A stretch of DNA of 64,000 bases from Bdellovibrionales bacterium (GTDB lineage Bacteria; Bdellovibrionota; Bdellovibrionia; Bdellovibrionales; Bdellovibrionaceae): NCBI GenBank assembly GCA_018266295.1, contig JAFEAQ010000022.1, forward strand, positions 62,001 through 126,000, written 5' to 3'. A model generated the notes under the pieces. It did no database searches, was not told the DNA's origin, and worked only from the letters and a program-made list of their open reading frames with translations. Of the stretch, positions 20,373-28,853 are shown in pieces. How positions within the stretch are numbered: position 1 is the stretch's first letter; the number at the start of each line of letters is the position of its first letter. A program made the position numbers and the translations under genes.

Positions 20373-20398
20373 AAAACCCCGGCCCAAACCGGGGTTTT
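20373..20398 (+). terminator. Rho-independent terminator
   Basis: AAAACCCCGG and CCGGGGTTTT form a perfect 10-bp stem around the loop CCCAAA, followed by TTTTG-T. It sits 26 bases after the stop of the Lys-rich exported protein and serves that gene. Confidence 0.9.
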
Positions 20399-20399
20399 G

Positions 20400-20637
20400 T
20401 TTTTTGGTGCGGGCGCTGCGCGCTGTGGCTCGGACGGGCTGGTGGTGTGCCTTGGTCAGTACTGGCTCCGCTGGTCTTTCTCCGTCTGTGCTAGCTGCCG
20501 CCGGAGTGCCTCCGTCCATGGGACCCGAAGGGCAGCGCAGCTCATCGAGGACCTATCCTCGAGCTCCAGTAAGTCCGGCCATCCGGGCCGGCCTTGAGCT
20601 TTTCCTGGCTTTCTTTTTTCTTATAATTAGCCCATAT
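20400..20637. other. GC-rich intergenic segment with hairpins, no convincing gene
   Basis: Between the terminator and the REP-like hairpins lies about 240 bases of unusually GC-rich sequence. It contains two clear stems, TCGAGGA-CCTA-TCCTCGA at 20545-20562 and CCGGCC/GGCCGG at 20575-20591. Frames that stay open here have no ribosome binding site and an odd composition rich in Ala, Ser, Gly and Arg. It may be a structured RNA or inserted DNA. Confidence 0.4.
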
Positions 20638-20705
20638 CCCTCTAATTTAGAGTTAACCTATAAGCTCACTTTAATCAGAGGGAAGTAGTAATAGTAAAAC
20701 TACTT
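20638..20705 (-). repeat. Paired REP-like hairpins behind the intact RAYT
   Basis: Read on the minus strand directly behind the RAYT stop: AAGTAGT and ACTACTT form a perfect 7-bp stem (20683-20705, 9-base loop), then an imperfect long stem running from CCCTCTGATT to AGAGGG around the loop TTATAG (20638-20682). The arrangement is the same as at 13788-13848, which is what makes it recognisable as a mobile-element end rather than a simple terminator. Confidence 0.8.
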
Positions 20706-20711
20706 ATTCCG

Positions 20712-21227
20712 TCACTTCTTCGTATGCCTTGATTTCTTTTGAGAGCTTTTAGCTTTTTTCTTAGGTCTTTTAAATCCACGAGCTTCCATGTCGTTGAGTT
20801 CATGGTAAGCAATCACATTTCTAAAATCTCTCCCCCACGATAAAATCCTAGTAAAGGGGCGAAGGTCAAAAAGGCCTTTTAAAGATTTTCCTTTTAGTTT
20901 TGAAAGTAAACTTACAAGAAGTGAGGTAATCGTTCTAATGAACGCCAAATACGCTTCTCGCGATGGAAGTTTAACTAGTAAATGAATATGTGACCAGTTT
21001 AGTGAAACCTCATAGAGCTTAATGCCATATTTTTCTGCATGAGATCTAATAAGACTCTCAATTTTTCTATTGTCTGGAACAAAATAATTACTCCCAGTGC
21101 TTTTTAAAATAAGATGAATGGGATTTTTTACTGAAAGAGGTCGTGTAGTCTTTCTTTTTCCAGCAAGTGAACTCCCACCGAATTCTTTCTTATAATCTTT
21201 GATAAAACTAAATCCCGTCTGTCTCAT
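20712..21227 (-). CDS. REP-associated tyrosine transposase (RAYT, Y1/IS200-like)
   Basis: A 171-residue member of the Y1 HUH transposase family that processes single-stranded REP palindromes. His80 and His82 in WSHIHLLVKL form the HUH-type metal site. Tyr141 in NVIAYHELN is the best candidate for the nucleophilic tyrosine, since it lies in the family's C-terminal helix. The tail is Lys-rich. Paired hairpins lie just behind the stop, as expected for a RAYT with its own REP elements, and a decayed relative lies at 13640-13787. The surrounding DNA is gene-poor, consistent with acquisition. Confidence 0.88.
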   Translation of the reverse strand: MRQTGFSFIKDYKKEFGGSSLAGKRKTTRPLSVKNPIHLILKSTGSNYFVPDNRKIESLIRSHAEKYGIKLYEVSLNWSHIHLLVKLPSREAYLAFIRTITSLLVSLLSKLKGKSLKGLFDLRPFTRILSWGRDFRNVIAYHELNDMEARGFKRPKKKAKSSQKKSRHTKK

Positions 21228-21665
21228 AAAACTCCCGATGAATATTTCCTAAGAATCTTCATCTAAACAAATCATTCCCTCTTACATCGCCTGGCCGACC
21301 ACGATGGTCGGGCAGCCCCGTTCTCACGGATGGATGCACTTCGCGCAGTCAAGCGACTGGGCGTAAAAAGCCCTCACCTCAAAACAGTAAGAAGCTTATA
21401 ACACATGTTTTTAGAGTGAATTCTAGAGAGCAACCCTAACGCGAATCAAATCACCCACGAGAGTGCGTAATACCTTCGCCCCGAGGAGATCTCTCGTAGA
21501 AATAAAAAGACAAAGAGGCGCGCTTAATTTCTGCCTATAGAAGAGATTAAACGCGCTGAAAGTTGGTCAATATTAAATTCAATAATTCGTTTCTCGGACG
21601 GGCTTTGCTCGAGTGAATCAGCGTCGCGGGCTTTTCATTCTCTTTGCGCGCCCCGAGGGGTCTCA
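21228..21665. other. Intergenic region, no gene recognised
   Basis: 438 bases between the RAYT start and the end of the transporter gene. The only clear structure is the perfect hairpin CCGACCA-CGA-TGGTCGG at 21295-21311, with a short CAGTC/GACTG stem following. No open frame has a credible ribosome binding site. The part nearest 21228 must carry the RAYT promoter; nothing else can be assigned. Confidence 0.5.
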
Positions 21666-22256
21666 CTACTTCAACGTGAGTAGTGACGAGCCGGTGTAGG
21701 CGGTCCAGAAGCTCCAGAGACCGAAACCTAGGAATAAGCTTGCGGCGAACCAGCGCATGTATTTCATGTTCACTTTGTGCGCTAGTTGATCACCCACGAA
21801 AACGGCGGCGCCGTCTGTTAACATCATTCCCATGGTCGTGCCCAATGTAACCGCCCACGCTGAATCGAATTTTGCGCCCAACGCCACTGTCGCCAATTGA
21901 GTCTTGTCGCCCATCTCCGCCATAAAAAACAAGAACACCGTCGTCAAAAAGGGGCCGTACTTTGAACCCTCTTTCACTTCGTCTGCTTCATCGGGTTTCA
22001 ACGTCCACAGAGCGAACGCCACGAACAACGCTCCAAGGATGTTTGACATCACCATCGGGCTCACCGTCGTTGCCACCCAATAGCCGCCCCACGAGGCCAA
22101 TGCGTGGTTCAGAATCGTTGCCACGAAAATGCCCGCTAAGACCGGGATTGGTTTTTTGAATTGCGCCGCAAGCGAGAATGCTAAGAGCTGGGTTTTGTCG
22201 CCCATTTCACTGGCCGCAACAAGGAGGAAAGAACTGCTGATGGATTCAAATGACAT
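21666..22256 (-). CDS. TMEM165/GDT1 (UPF0016) family cation exporter, probably Mn2+
   Basis: A 196-residue protein with six membrane helices and the two inverted family signatures: SEMGDKTQLLAFSLA near the N-terminus and AEMGDKTQLATVALG in the second half. Bacterial members such as MneA export manganese; the Asp/Glu of the EMGDKT pair bind the ion. The start at 22256 gives the usual MSFES N-terminus; frames extending to 22343 run into the leader. The leader holds a manganese-riboswitch candidate (22385-22528), which supports the Mn2+ assignment. Confidence 0.9.
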   Translation of the reverse strand: MSFESISSSFLLVAASEMGDKTQLLAFSLAAQFKKPIPVLAGIFVATILNHALASWGGYWVATTVSPMVMSNILGALFVAFALWTLKPDEADEVKEGSKYGPFLTTVFLFFMAEMGDKTQLATVALGAKFDSAWAVTLGTTMGMMLTDGAAVFVGDQLAHKVNMKYMRWFAASLFLGFGLWSFWTAYTGSSLLTLK

Positions 22257-22257
22257 A

Positions 22258-22380
22258 GGTACACTCACTTCTTCTATTTTTTTGGGGGAATTTTGTAGAG
22301 TGAGGCTTGTTTCGTTAGTAACAAGACGGACCTCACGATACAAAACACCCGAGTTATCGGTTCTCTGTTTTTGTTATCGT
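22258..22380 (-). promoter_or_regulatory. Putative expression platform of the Mn riboswitch
   Basis: After the aptamer come two strong stem-loops. The first pairs ACGAUA/UAUCGU and CAAAAAC/GUUUUG around the inner hairpin CCGA-UAAC-UCGG (22380-22335). The second pairs GUGAGG/CCUCAC and CUUGUU/AACAAG (about 22338-22301). Neither is followed by a U-run, so control of translation rather than termination is more likely. The start region is GAAGUGAGUGUACCUAUG without a strong ribosome binding site. Confidence 0.5.
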
Positions 22381-22384
22381 TTGG

Positions 22385-22528
22385 TCAGTCTCGTCGACGG
22401 TTTGGGAAACCGCTGCTTGGCCGGAGAATGTCGGCGTTTCCGCCTTACCCTCAGTATGTCGACCAGTCATTTCAACAAATCTTTGTGATTAAAACAAAGT
22501 CCTATTTGCTGAACCAACTACTCCCTGA
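22385..22528 (-). promoter_or_regulatory. yybP-ykoY-type manganese riboswitch candidate
   Basis: In the transporter leader the RNA reads UCAG-GGAGUAG at 22528-22518 and ends GACGAGA-CUGA at 22395-22385. UCAG pairs with CUGA, flanking GGAGUAG and the purine-rich GAGA just as the P1 stem flanks GGAGUAG and AAGA in known yybP-ykoY aptamers. Inside are a perfect 10-bp stem (UUCAGCAAAU with AUUUGUUGAA), the conserved-looking GUCGACAUACU, a GGCG-GAAA-CGCC hairpin and a CGGUUU-CCC-AAACCG hairpin. Known aptamers of this class bind Mn2+ and control MntP- and GDT1-type exporters. Assigned by eye, not by covariance model. Confidence 0.7.
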
Positions 22529-22608
22529 ATCTAAGAAGAAAATAGCAAATCCCCGTCAAAACCGTCAAGTTTTGGCATGCTTTGATCTAAATTGAGAGGA
22601 GGTCTCAA

Positions 22609-22863
22609 GTGGAAGACACCTGGCAAATATTTATCGATGACCTGACTGAAGACAACTACACGGAATACGGTGATTTTAAACGCGAGATGGATCATCAGCT
22701 CCGCCGGCTGGTAGAGAGCTCTCCACCTTTTACCGATCAGCAAGCCCGCGAACTCTACAGACTTCGCCAGGATTATCTATGGACCGACCATCCTGACGAA
22801 GACATCGACATCATCAAACGCGATATCAAAAACCGCGTTGAAAGAATCGCGCAACTACACTGA
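22609..22863 (+). CDS. Small acidic protein of unknown function
   Basis: 84 residues, GTG start, with an excellent ribosome binding site GAGAGGAGG at 22594-22602. The product is charged and mostly helical (DDLTEDNYTEYGDFKREMD, then RELYRLRQDYLW) without Cys or membrane segments. It is divergent from the manganese exporter leader, so the promoters of both lie in 22530-22590. Its stop overlaps the end of the convergent thiolase gene by 9 bases. Not recognised. Confidence 0.7.
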   Translation: MEDTWQIFIDDLTEDNYTEYGDFKREMDHQLRRLVESSPPFTDQQARELYRLRQDYLWTDHPDEDIDIIKRDIKNRVERIAQLH

Positions 22864-24144
22864 TTCGAGAATCGCCGTCACACCCATACCGCCGGCCGTG
22901 CAAACGGAGATCAACCCACGTTTGCCTTTGGTGCCTCGGAGCATTTTGCTGAGCGAGCCCACGATCCGCGCGCCTGTTGCCGCAAACGGATGGCCGGTTG
23001 CTACACTGCTGCCTTTGATATTGAGCTTGCTGCGATCAATCGAGCCCAGCGCCTTCGGCAAACCAAGACGTTTTTGGCAGTACTCATCGGATTCCCACGC
23101 CTTTAATGTGCAAAGCACTTGGCCAGTGAAGGCTTCGTGAATTTCATAGAAATCAAAATCCTGCAAAGTAAGACCGTTCCGCGCAAGCATCTTGGGTACA
23201 GCCACCGTCGGCGCCATCAAAAGACCTTCGCCATGAACGAAGTCCACGGCTGCAGATTGTGAATCCACGAAGCGCGCCCAAGGCTCTAAACCCAAATCCT
23301 TCAAACCTTTATCAGAGCACATCAATACCGCCGCAGAACCGTCCGTCAGCGGACTGCTATTTGCCGCAGTTAAAGTTCCCTGACCAGATTTTTTATCAAA
23401 AGCCGGCTTCAACTTCCCGAGCTTTTCCATCGTCGTATCACGGCGAAGGATTCCATCCTGAGTATTGCCTTGAAACTCAAAAACAAGGTCTTTAAAGAAA
23501 CCTTCGTCATAAGCTTTGGCCAAATTCAAGTGACTCGCCAGCGCCAGCTTATCTTGATCTTCACGGGAGATCTTCCACTCCTTTACCATGAGCTCTGTGT
23601 GCTCCCCCATAGAAAGTCCGGTGCGTGCTTCGGCATTGCGAGGCGTATCTGGTTTAAAATCTTTAAAACCAAACGCCAAAGCTTTGGCAATGCGAGCCCC
23701 CGCATTCGGAGCATCCCGCAGATTTAAAATTTTGTGAGTGAATGAGCGCGGGAAAAGGATCGGCACATCGCTATTGGTATCAAAACCCGCCGCGATTCCC
23801 GCATCGACTTGACCGGCAGCAATCTTCAAAGCGATTTGTGCGGAGTTATCCAACGAAGTCCCACAAGCACGCTGAGAAAAATACGCTGGCGTGCATGGAT
23901 TCAGCTGCGTGCTCAAGATCACCTCACGAGCAATCGGCCATTCCGTGGAACGGTTCATCACAGCGCCGATGGCAACTTCATCAAGAAGTTTTCCTTGAAG
24001 TTTGTACTGAGCAACGAGGTGATTCAAACTTCCGAGCATGAGCTCGTAGGTTTTCACATCTCTGTAGTTAGTTCCTGATTTAAAAAATGGAATACGAGCG
24101 GCTCCGGCAATGTAAGCCGGCTGTTGAGATCGAGTGGTGGCCAT
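22855..24144 (-). CDS. Acetyl-CoA acyltransferase (thiolase)
   Basis: A 429-residue thiolase. The nucleophile is Cys in FSQRACGTSLDN, the base His is in GHPFAATGAR, and the second catalytic Cys is in CTAGGMG. The long form with KILNLRD and GEHTELM inserts resembles FadI or the trifunctional-type thiolase of fatty acid beta-oxidation, which cleaves 3-ketoacyl-CoA to acetyl-CoA. ATG 24144 is preceded by GGAGG; an in-frame ATG 12 bases upstream is less well placed. No fadJ-like partner is in the window. Confidence 0.9.
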   Translation of the reverse strand: MATTRSQQPAYIAGAARIPFFKSGTNYRDVKTYELMLGSLNHLVAQYKLQGKLLDEVAIGAVMNRSTEWPIAREVILSTQLNPCTPAYFSQRACGTSLDNSAQIALKIAAGQVDAGIAAGFDTNSDVPILFPRSFTHKILNLRDAPNAGARIAKALAFGFKDFKPDTPRNAEARTGLSMGEHTELMVKEWKISREDQDKLALASHLNLAKAYDEGFFKDLVFEFQGNTQDGILRRDTTMEKLGKLKPAFDKKSGQGTLTAANSSPLTDGSAAVLMCSDKGLKDLGLEPWARFVDSQSAAVDFVHGEGLLMAPTVAVPKMLARNGLTLQDFDFYEIHEAFTGQVLCTLKAWESDEYCQKRLGLPKALGSIDRSKLNIKGSSVATGHPFAATGARIVGSLSKMLRGTKGKRGLISVCTAGGMGVTAILESV

Positions 24145-24180
24145 GACATCCTCCATGTTGTCTATGACCTTTATTTTTTC

Positions 24181-24933
24181 TTATTTTACACTCACTGACA
24201 AAGGAATTGTCTTAATCTCGCTGCGATCGATCAACTGAATCCAAATACGGTAGTCACCCTTGCTTGGAAAAGTGGCATGCAGCATTCCCATGGTCGGTTT
24301 ATCACCTTCCATTGGGTGCACGTGGATCAGATCTTCGCCATTCGGAGACACCGCAATCACATGGGCAAACGCCCCTAAATAGGGCTCAAGCTTCGGCTCT
24401 TGTCCGTCATCACGGGAAACCGTAAAGTTTGCCATGACCATCTTCTTTGCTTTAATAAGTTTTTGCTCTAACTCAATCACAGTGCCGCGATCACTGCCTT
24501 TTCTGAGATCACCGAGGGCGGCGACCGGCCATGCGGGTTTGCCACCTGAAACCTCTGCCCGCGCCTTGGCCGAAAACTCCGTGCCATCATTGAGGGTTCC
24601 TTGAGCCCAGACAAAATACTTCCCGTTCACCGGAAGCTGTAAAGACACCGTCCAGAACTTGCCATCAAACTCCGGATGAGCATGATTGAATTCTCGCAAC
24701 GAAGGGTCGTAAGCAATAAGATGCAATTTCTGAGTGTGTGAAACCACCAGGTCCTTGTCAGCTAACGGCGCTTTTGTCTTTGTATCGACAACTCGAAACT
24801 TGTAGGTGATTTTCCCCGCAGACAGTACCGCCGAAGATTCCGGCTGTAACAAAACGCGGTCCACAGACGCAGAACTCATTGCCTGCGCTGACAAAGATGC
24901 CACCAACATCAATACCATCAAAATCGTTTTCAT
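24181..24933 (-). CDS. Exported His-rich protein of the copper operon
   Basis: A 250-residue protein with a Sec signal peptide (cleavage near AQAM) and two beta-rich domains. Paired histidines recur: VVSHTQKLHLIAYD, FNHAHPEFDG, GAFAHVIAVSPNGEDLIHVHP and MGMLHATFPSKGDY, the second domain repeating the pattern of the first. It starts on the last base of copA (overlapping ATG), so the two are translated together. A periplasmic copper-binding or carrier role is inferred from that context; I know no established name for the family. Confidence 0.75.
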   Translation of the reverse strand: MKTILMVLMLVASLSAQAMSSASVDRVLLQPESSAVLSAGKITYKFRVVDTKTKAPLADKDLVVSHTQKLHLIAYDPSLREFNHAHPEFDGKFWTVSLQLPVNGKYFVWAQGTLNDGTEFSAKARAEVSGGKPAWPVAALGDLRKGSDRGTVIELEQKLIKAKKMVMANFTVSRDDGQEPKLEPYLGAFAHVIAVSPNGEDLIHVHPMEGDKPTMGMLHATFPSKGDYRIWIQLIDRSEIKTIPLSVSVK

Positions 24934-27053
24934 TATTTTCCCTCTGTGATTTTGGTTTTCTTTAATAACAATGAATTACTGACCACCGAAACGGAGCTCA
25001 TCGCCATAGCCGCCCCAGCAATCACCGGATTCAACAACCCCAGTGCCGCCAGCGGAATGCCAAGAGTGTTGTAGATAAAAGCAAAGAACAAATTCTGACG
25101 GATCTTTTTCAAAGTCACTTTAGAAAGTTTCATTGCTAAGCCCACGGAGCGCAAGTCATTCTTCATTAAAGTCACATCCGCAGCCTCAATGGCGATGTCA
25201 GTTCCGGAAGACATTGCAAAACTCACGTCCGCCATCGCCAGCGCCGGAGCATCGTTGATTCCATCTCCGACCATTGCCACTCTGTGTTTTTTTCTTTTCA
25301 GCATTAAAATCACATTGGCCTTATCCGCCGGGTGGACGCCGTGTTTGAACTCCGAAATACGTGCCTCAGCGGCGATCGCCTTCGCCGTGGCTTCATTATC
25401 CCCCGTCAGCATCATGACTCGGACGCCCTGGCTCTGAATCTCTGCAATCGCTTCTTTCGAACTCTCACGGATACGATCTTTGACTTCAAAATTCGCCAGC
25501 ACGCGATTGTCTAACACCAAGCCCATTGGCGCACGTTCATCAACGCGACCGAGGAAATAGCTCTTTCCATCCACCGTCGCTTGCACACCTTTTCCCGGAA
25601 TTGCAGAAAACCCCTGAACCGGGCGAGGAGTGAGGCCCGCTTTCCGGGCCTCTTCAATCACCGCATGCGCCAGCGGATGCGAAGAGCCCTGCTCCAGATC
25701 CAATGAAATCTGCAGGATCTGTTCGCGCGAATAGGTCTCAGCCATGATCTGCAAATTCGTAACAACGGGTTTTCCCTCCGTGATGGTGCCGGTTTTATCT
25801 AAGACGAGGACTTCAATTTTTTCCGCCAACTCAAGCGCTTTGGCATCGCGGAATAATATCCCCGCCTGAGCCGCCTTCCCGATACCAACGACCACTGCCG
25901 TCGGCGTCGCCAGCCCCAAAGCACAAGGACATGCGATCACCAAGACAGAAACCGAAGCAACAAAGGCCGCTTGAAGATTCTGAGTTAACACCCATGTTGC
26001 AAAGAAAGTGACAACGGCAATCGCCACTACCACCGGCACAAAGATGCCAGAAATTTTATCCGCAAGCCTCTGAATCGGCGCCTTGGACCCTTGGGCCGCC
26101 GTCACGATTTTAATAATATGCGCGAGCTGGGTTTGATTGCCGACGCTCGTTGCTTTGACACGAAGACTGCCCTCGAGGTTTAAAGTCGCCGCATACACGG
26201 CATCTTCTTGTTTCTTTGTCACAGGCAGGCTTTCTCCGGTGAGCATTGACTCATCCACCGAAGATTCGCCAGAGACGACAATCCCATCGACGGGAATAGA
26301 TTCGCCGTTTTTGACAACAACAATATCGCCTTTTTTAAGATCGCTCACGCTGACTTCACGAATTTCTCCGGAGGCTTCCACAAAAGCAGTCATCGGCTGT
26401 AAGCGAATCAGTCCTTCAACCGCTTCAGAGGTCTTCCCCTTCGCCCGCGACTCCATTAATTTTCCAAGCAGGATCAAAGTAATGACCGCGGTGCTTGCCT
26501 CAAAGTACACGTGCTGTTCAGTCCATCCACGCAATGTGACGATGGCACTGAGGAGATACGCCATCGAAGTGCCAAGGGCGACCAGCACATCCATATTGGC
26601 TGTTTTTGCGCGAAGGGCGAAGAACGAACCGCGGTAAAAACGGTAGCCAATCCAGAACTGCACAGGCGTTGCCAGAATTAATTGCACCCAGCGCGGCAGC
26701 AGTTCGTGGTGCCCACCGGTGAACATGACGAACATCTCCACCAAAAATGGAGCGGTCAAAAGAGCTGAAATTACAAAATGCCTCAAATCGCGACGGTACT
26801 CAGCGGCGGCCTCTTCTTTTGCTCGAGCCACCTCAACTTCGGAATTGAGCGGGAATGCCTGGTAACCCACACCTTGGACGGCTTTGATAAGATCCTCAAT
26901 CTGGATCGCACTCTCCGGCGCAAACACGATGTGAGCTTTCTCTGTTGCGAAATTGACCGTGGCTTGGACACCGTCCAACTCGTTGAGCGACTTCTCGATT
27001 TTCGCCGCGCAATTTACGCACGTCATACCTATCAGCTGTAGATCAGTTTCCAT
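24933..27053 (-). CDS. copA: Copper-translocating P1B-type ATPase
   Basis: 706-residue copper-exporting ATPase. One N-terminal heavy-metal-associated domain with Cys12 and Cys15 in GMTCVNC; eight membrane helices; ion-binding Cys375-Pro-Cys377 in ACPCALG; phosphorylated Asp419 in DKTGT; hinge [14 protein letters not shown] motif is in MLTGES. Exports Cu(I) from the cytosol. The upstream gap to the matrixin gene (190 bases) should hold a CueR-type or other promoter; I could not identify the operator with confidence. The gene downstream is an exported His-rich protein. Confidence 0.95.
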   Translation of the reverse strand: METDLQLIGMTCVNCAAKIEKSLNELDGVQATVNFATEKAHIVFAPESAIQIEDLIKAVQGVGYQAFPLNSEVEVARAKEEAAAEYRRDLRHFVISALLTAPFLVEMFVMFTGGHHELLPRWVQLILATPVQFWIGYRFYRGSFFALRAKTANMDVLVALGTSMAYLLSAIVTLRGWTEQHVYFEASTAVITLILLGKLMESRAKGKTSEAVEGLIRLQPMTAFVEASGEIREVSVSDLKKGDIVVVKNGESIPVDGIVVSGESSVDESMLTGESLPVTKKQEDAVYAATLNLEGSLRVKATSVGNQTQLAHIIKIVTAAQGSKAPIQRLADKISGIFVPVVVAIAVVTFFATWVLTQNLQAAFVASVSVLVIACPCALGLATPTAVVVGIGKAAQAGILFRDAKALELAEKIEVLVLDKTGTITEGKPVVTNLQIMAETYSREQILQISLDLEQGSSHPLAHAVIEEARKAGLTPRPVQGFSAIPGKGVQATVDGKSYFLGRVDERAPMGLVLDNRVLANFEVKDRIRESSKEAIAEIQSQGVRVMMLTGDNEATAKAIAAEARISEFKHGVHPADKANVILMLKRKKHRVAMVGDGINDAPALAMADVSFAMSSGTDIAIEAADVTLMKNDLRSVGLAMKLSKVTLKKIRQNLFFAFIYNTLGIPLAALGLLNPVIAGAAMAMSSVSVVSNSLLLKKTKITEGK

Positions 27054-27242
27054 AATTCGTTGCTCCGTTCACGGAACATTAGGGAGTGTTTCCCCACTTT
27101 GTGACAAAGAAAACGACAATTGTAAATAACTGCCTTTTCGGCCCATGAAAGCACGCGATCTCAATGTAGGACTGGCCTCAAATTCTTTATTTGTTTGCCG
27201 ATCCACTTGGTATCCTAATTCAGACGACGCAAGGGGGAAGCA

Positions 27243-28154
27243 ATGCGCAGTCAATCCAAATGGTCAGCGGCTCTTACTATCGTAAGTATCAGTTCAATGC
27301 TTGTGCTCTTTAACAACTGTTCTAAGAATGGCTTCGGCGAAGTTTCTGTCAACCCTTCTGCCCTTGAAGCGCACGCCGCTGAAAGTGACTTCGCAGTCAT
27401 CGGTCCCGATGGCAGCATCGTGAACAGCAAATCGAATTTAGACTCCAACGCCATTCACAGCGAAAAAGTTTATTGGAATGGTAACGGCAATGCAGGAACA
27501 GCTCCACGCTGGAGAAACGGCGTTGTAAACTGGTACTACAACCCAGCCGGCCAACCGAGCGTTTTCACAACCGACCAAGCTCTCGCGATTTTGCAAAAGA
27601 GCATGGCGACGTGGCAGGCGGTCTGCGGTATTAAATGGGTTTATCAGGGAACAACCACTCGCACCACAGCTCAGACTTCAGATCAATATGTCACAATCGG
27701 CTGGGGCAGTGCCCACGGTTATACTGGGGGTTACACGACAGTAATGTGGGACGGAAATCTCTATCTAGTTGATAGCGATGCGGAGTTCAGCAGCACAGGT
27801 ATTCGCGATGCCACTGCTTTCTTTGGTGTAGCAAACCATGAACTAGGACATCAATTGGGACTAGATCACTCTGATGTGGTTGAGTCCATCATGTATGCGA
27901 ACCCTTACCACGATGTAAATTATATGGCGACACTTCGTAATGACGACGTCACTGGATGCGTTGGTTTGTATGGTCAATCGTTGGTAGCTCCAACGCCGAC
28001 ACCAACACCTTCAGCAACTCCGGTGATGACACCGACGCCGACAGCAACGCCAAAACCGACTGCGACTCCGACTCCAGTGCCTACGGCAACACCGAAGCCA
28101 ACAGTCACACCTAAACCAACGCCGAAGCCAACTCCACGTTGGCGCGGGCGCTAA
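27243..28154 (+). CDS. Matrixin-like zinc metalloprotease lipoprotein
   Basis: A 303-residue lipoprotein with a box at NNC (Cys26). The metzincin motif HELGHQLGLDH begins at His199 with Glu200, His203 and His209, and a Met-turn-like SIMY follows 7 residues later, as in M10 matrixins. The N-terminal part of the catalytic domain is WNGNGNAGTAPRWRNG onward. The last 55 residues are a Thr/Pro repeat with ATP, TPTP and KPTP units, likely a flexible spacer to the envelope. Predicted cell-surface or periplasmic protease; a role in prey or matrix degradation is inference from the organism type. Confidence 0.88.
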   Translation: MRSQSKWSAALTIVSISSMLVLFNNCSKNGFGEVSVNPSALEAHAAESDFAVIGPDGSIVNSKSNLDSNAIHSEKVYWNGNGNAGTAPRWRNGVVNWYYNPAGQPSVFTTDQALAILQKSMATWQAVCGIKWVYQGTTTRTTAQTSDQYVTIGWGSAHGYTGGYTTVMWDGNLYLVDSDAEFSSTGIRDATAFFGVANHELGHQLGLDHSDVVESIMYANPYHDVNYMATLRNDDVTGCVGLYGQSLVAPTPTPTPSATPVMTPTPTATPKPTATPTPVPTATPKPTVTPKPTPKPTPRWRGR

Positions 28155-28163
28155 CTGCTAAAA

Positions 28164-28649
28164 TTACAGCTTATTCACTTCTGCCAAGATGCGAGGAACT
28201 TCATCTAAGTGGTTCTTCGCATACTTGATGTACTCAACAGCTTTCGTCTGAAGCAAACGACCATCTGCCATTTTCTGGCAAAGAACCGGCTCCAAAGGAT
28301 CTGTGATGTTGTAGATAGACTTGTGTTGTGGCCACAAGTTGGATTCGTCATTGCTGCCACCCATGCAAAGGGGGATGTAATGATCGATCTTGAAATCCAT
28401 ACGATTCATCTCACCCGTGCGGAAGCCCAATTGATCGTATTTTACGAACAGGCCTCTCTTCGTTTGAGAATCCACATTGCGATTGCAATATGGGATTTGC
28501 TCTGGGTAGCGATGCGCATCCGGATGATCGCAAAGTTTTCCCGGAGTCAGAGTAGCATCTGGTCCTGATGGAAATCTCGCGTTGTTTTGGTATGCGAATG
28601 TGTTGATTGAGAAAACGGATAATACGATAGCGACGTACAGCTTGAACAA
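28164..28649 (-). CDS. Exported HNH-type nuclease-like protein
   Basis: I place the start at a TTG (28649) because GGAGGGG lies just upstream and it yields a signal peptide (FKLYVAIVLSVFSINTFA) directly at the N-terminus; an ATG at 28673 is not preceded by a ribosome binding site. The mature protein of about 145 residues carries DHYIPLCMGGSNDESNLWPQ, the beta-beta-metal core found in HNH and related nucleases (Asp-His, Asn), plus three Cys pairs compatible with export. The catalytic residues resemble the family but activity is not proven. Confidence 0.72.
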   Translation of the reverse strand: MFKLYVAIVLSVFSINTFAYQNNARFPSGPDATLTPGKLCDHPDAHRYPEQIPYCNRNVDSQTKRGLFVKYDQLGFRTGEMNRMDFKIDHYIPLCMGGSNDESNLWPQHKSIYNITDPLEPVLCQKMADGRLLQTKAVEYIKYAKNHLDEVPRILAEVNKL

Positions 28650-28853
28650 GTTCCCCTCCAAATAGTCTGCCATTAGTTGGTGGCAGGTAGAAACGTCGGA
28701 CCGTATTTCCGACATATATTTGCGCGTGCTCGGGAATAAGGACTAACAATCTGCCTAGGCGATTTCAATACATTTTACTTACATGATACAGCACGTTGGA
28801 GGACGTTGTTTCGGACGCACCAAGGATGATATGTATCAGATTAGAGGATTTTA

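Noticed and set aside
20404-20688. Two overlapping frames of about 95 residues behind the terminator
   Set aside because: Follow a strong terminator, lack start signals, show no domain, and one runs into the REP-like hairpins.
20429-21604. 12-base direct repeat CTCGGACGGGCT at 20429-20440 and 21593-21604 flanking the RAYT
   Set aside because: A match of this length is expected by chance many times in a 64-kb window, and no other end features are shared.
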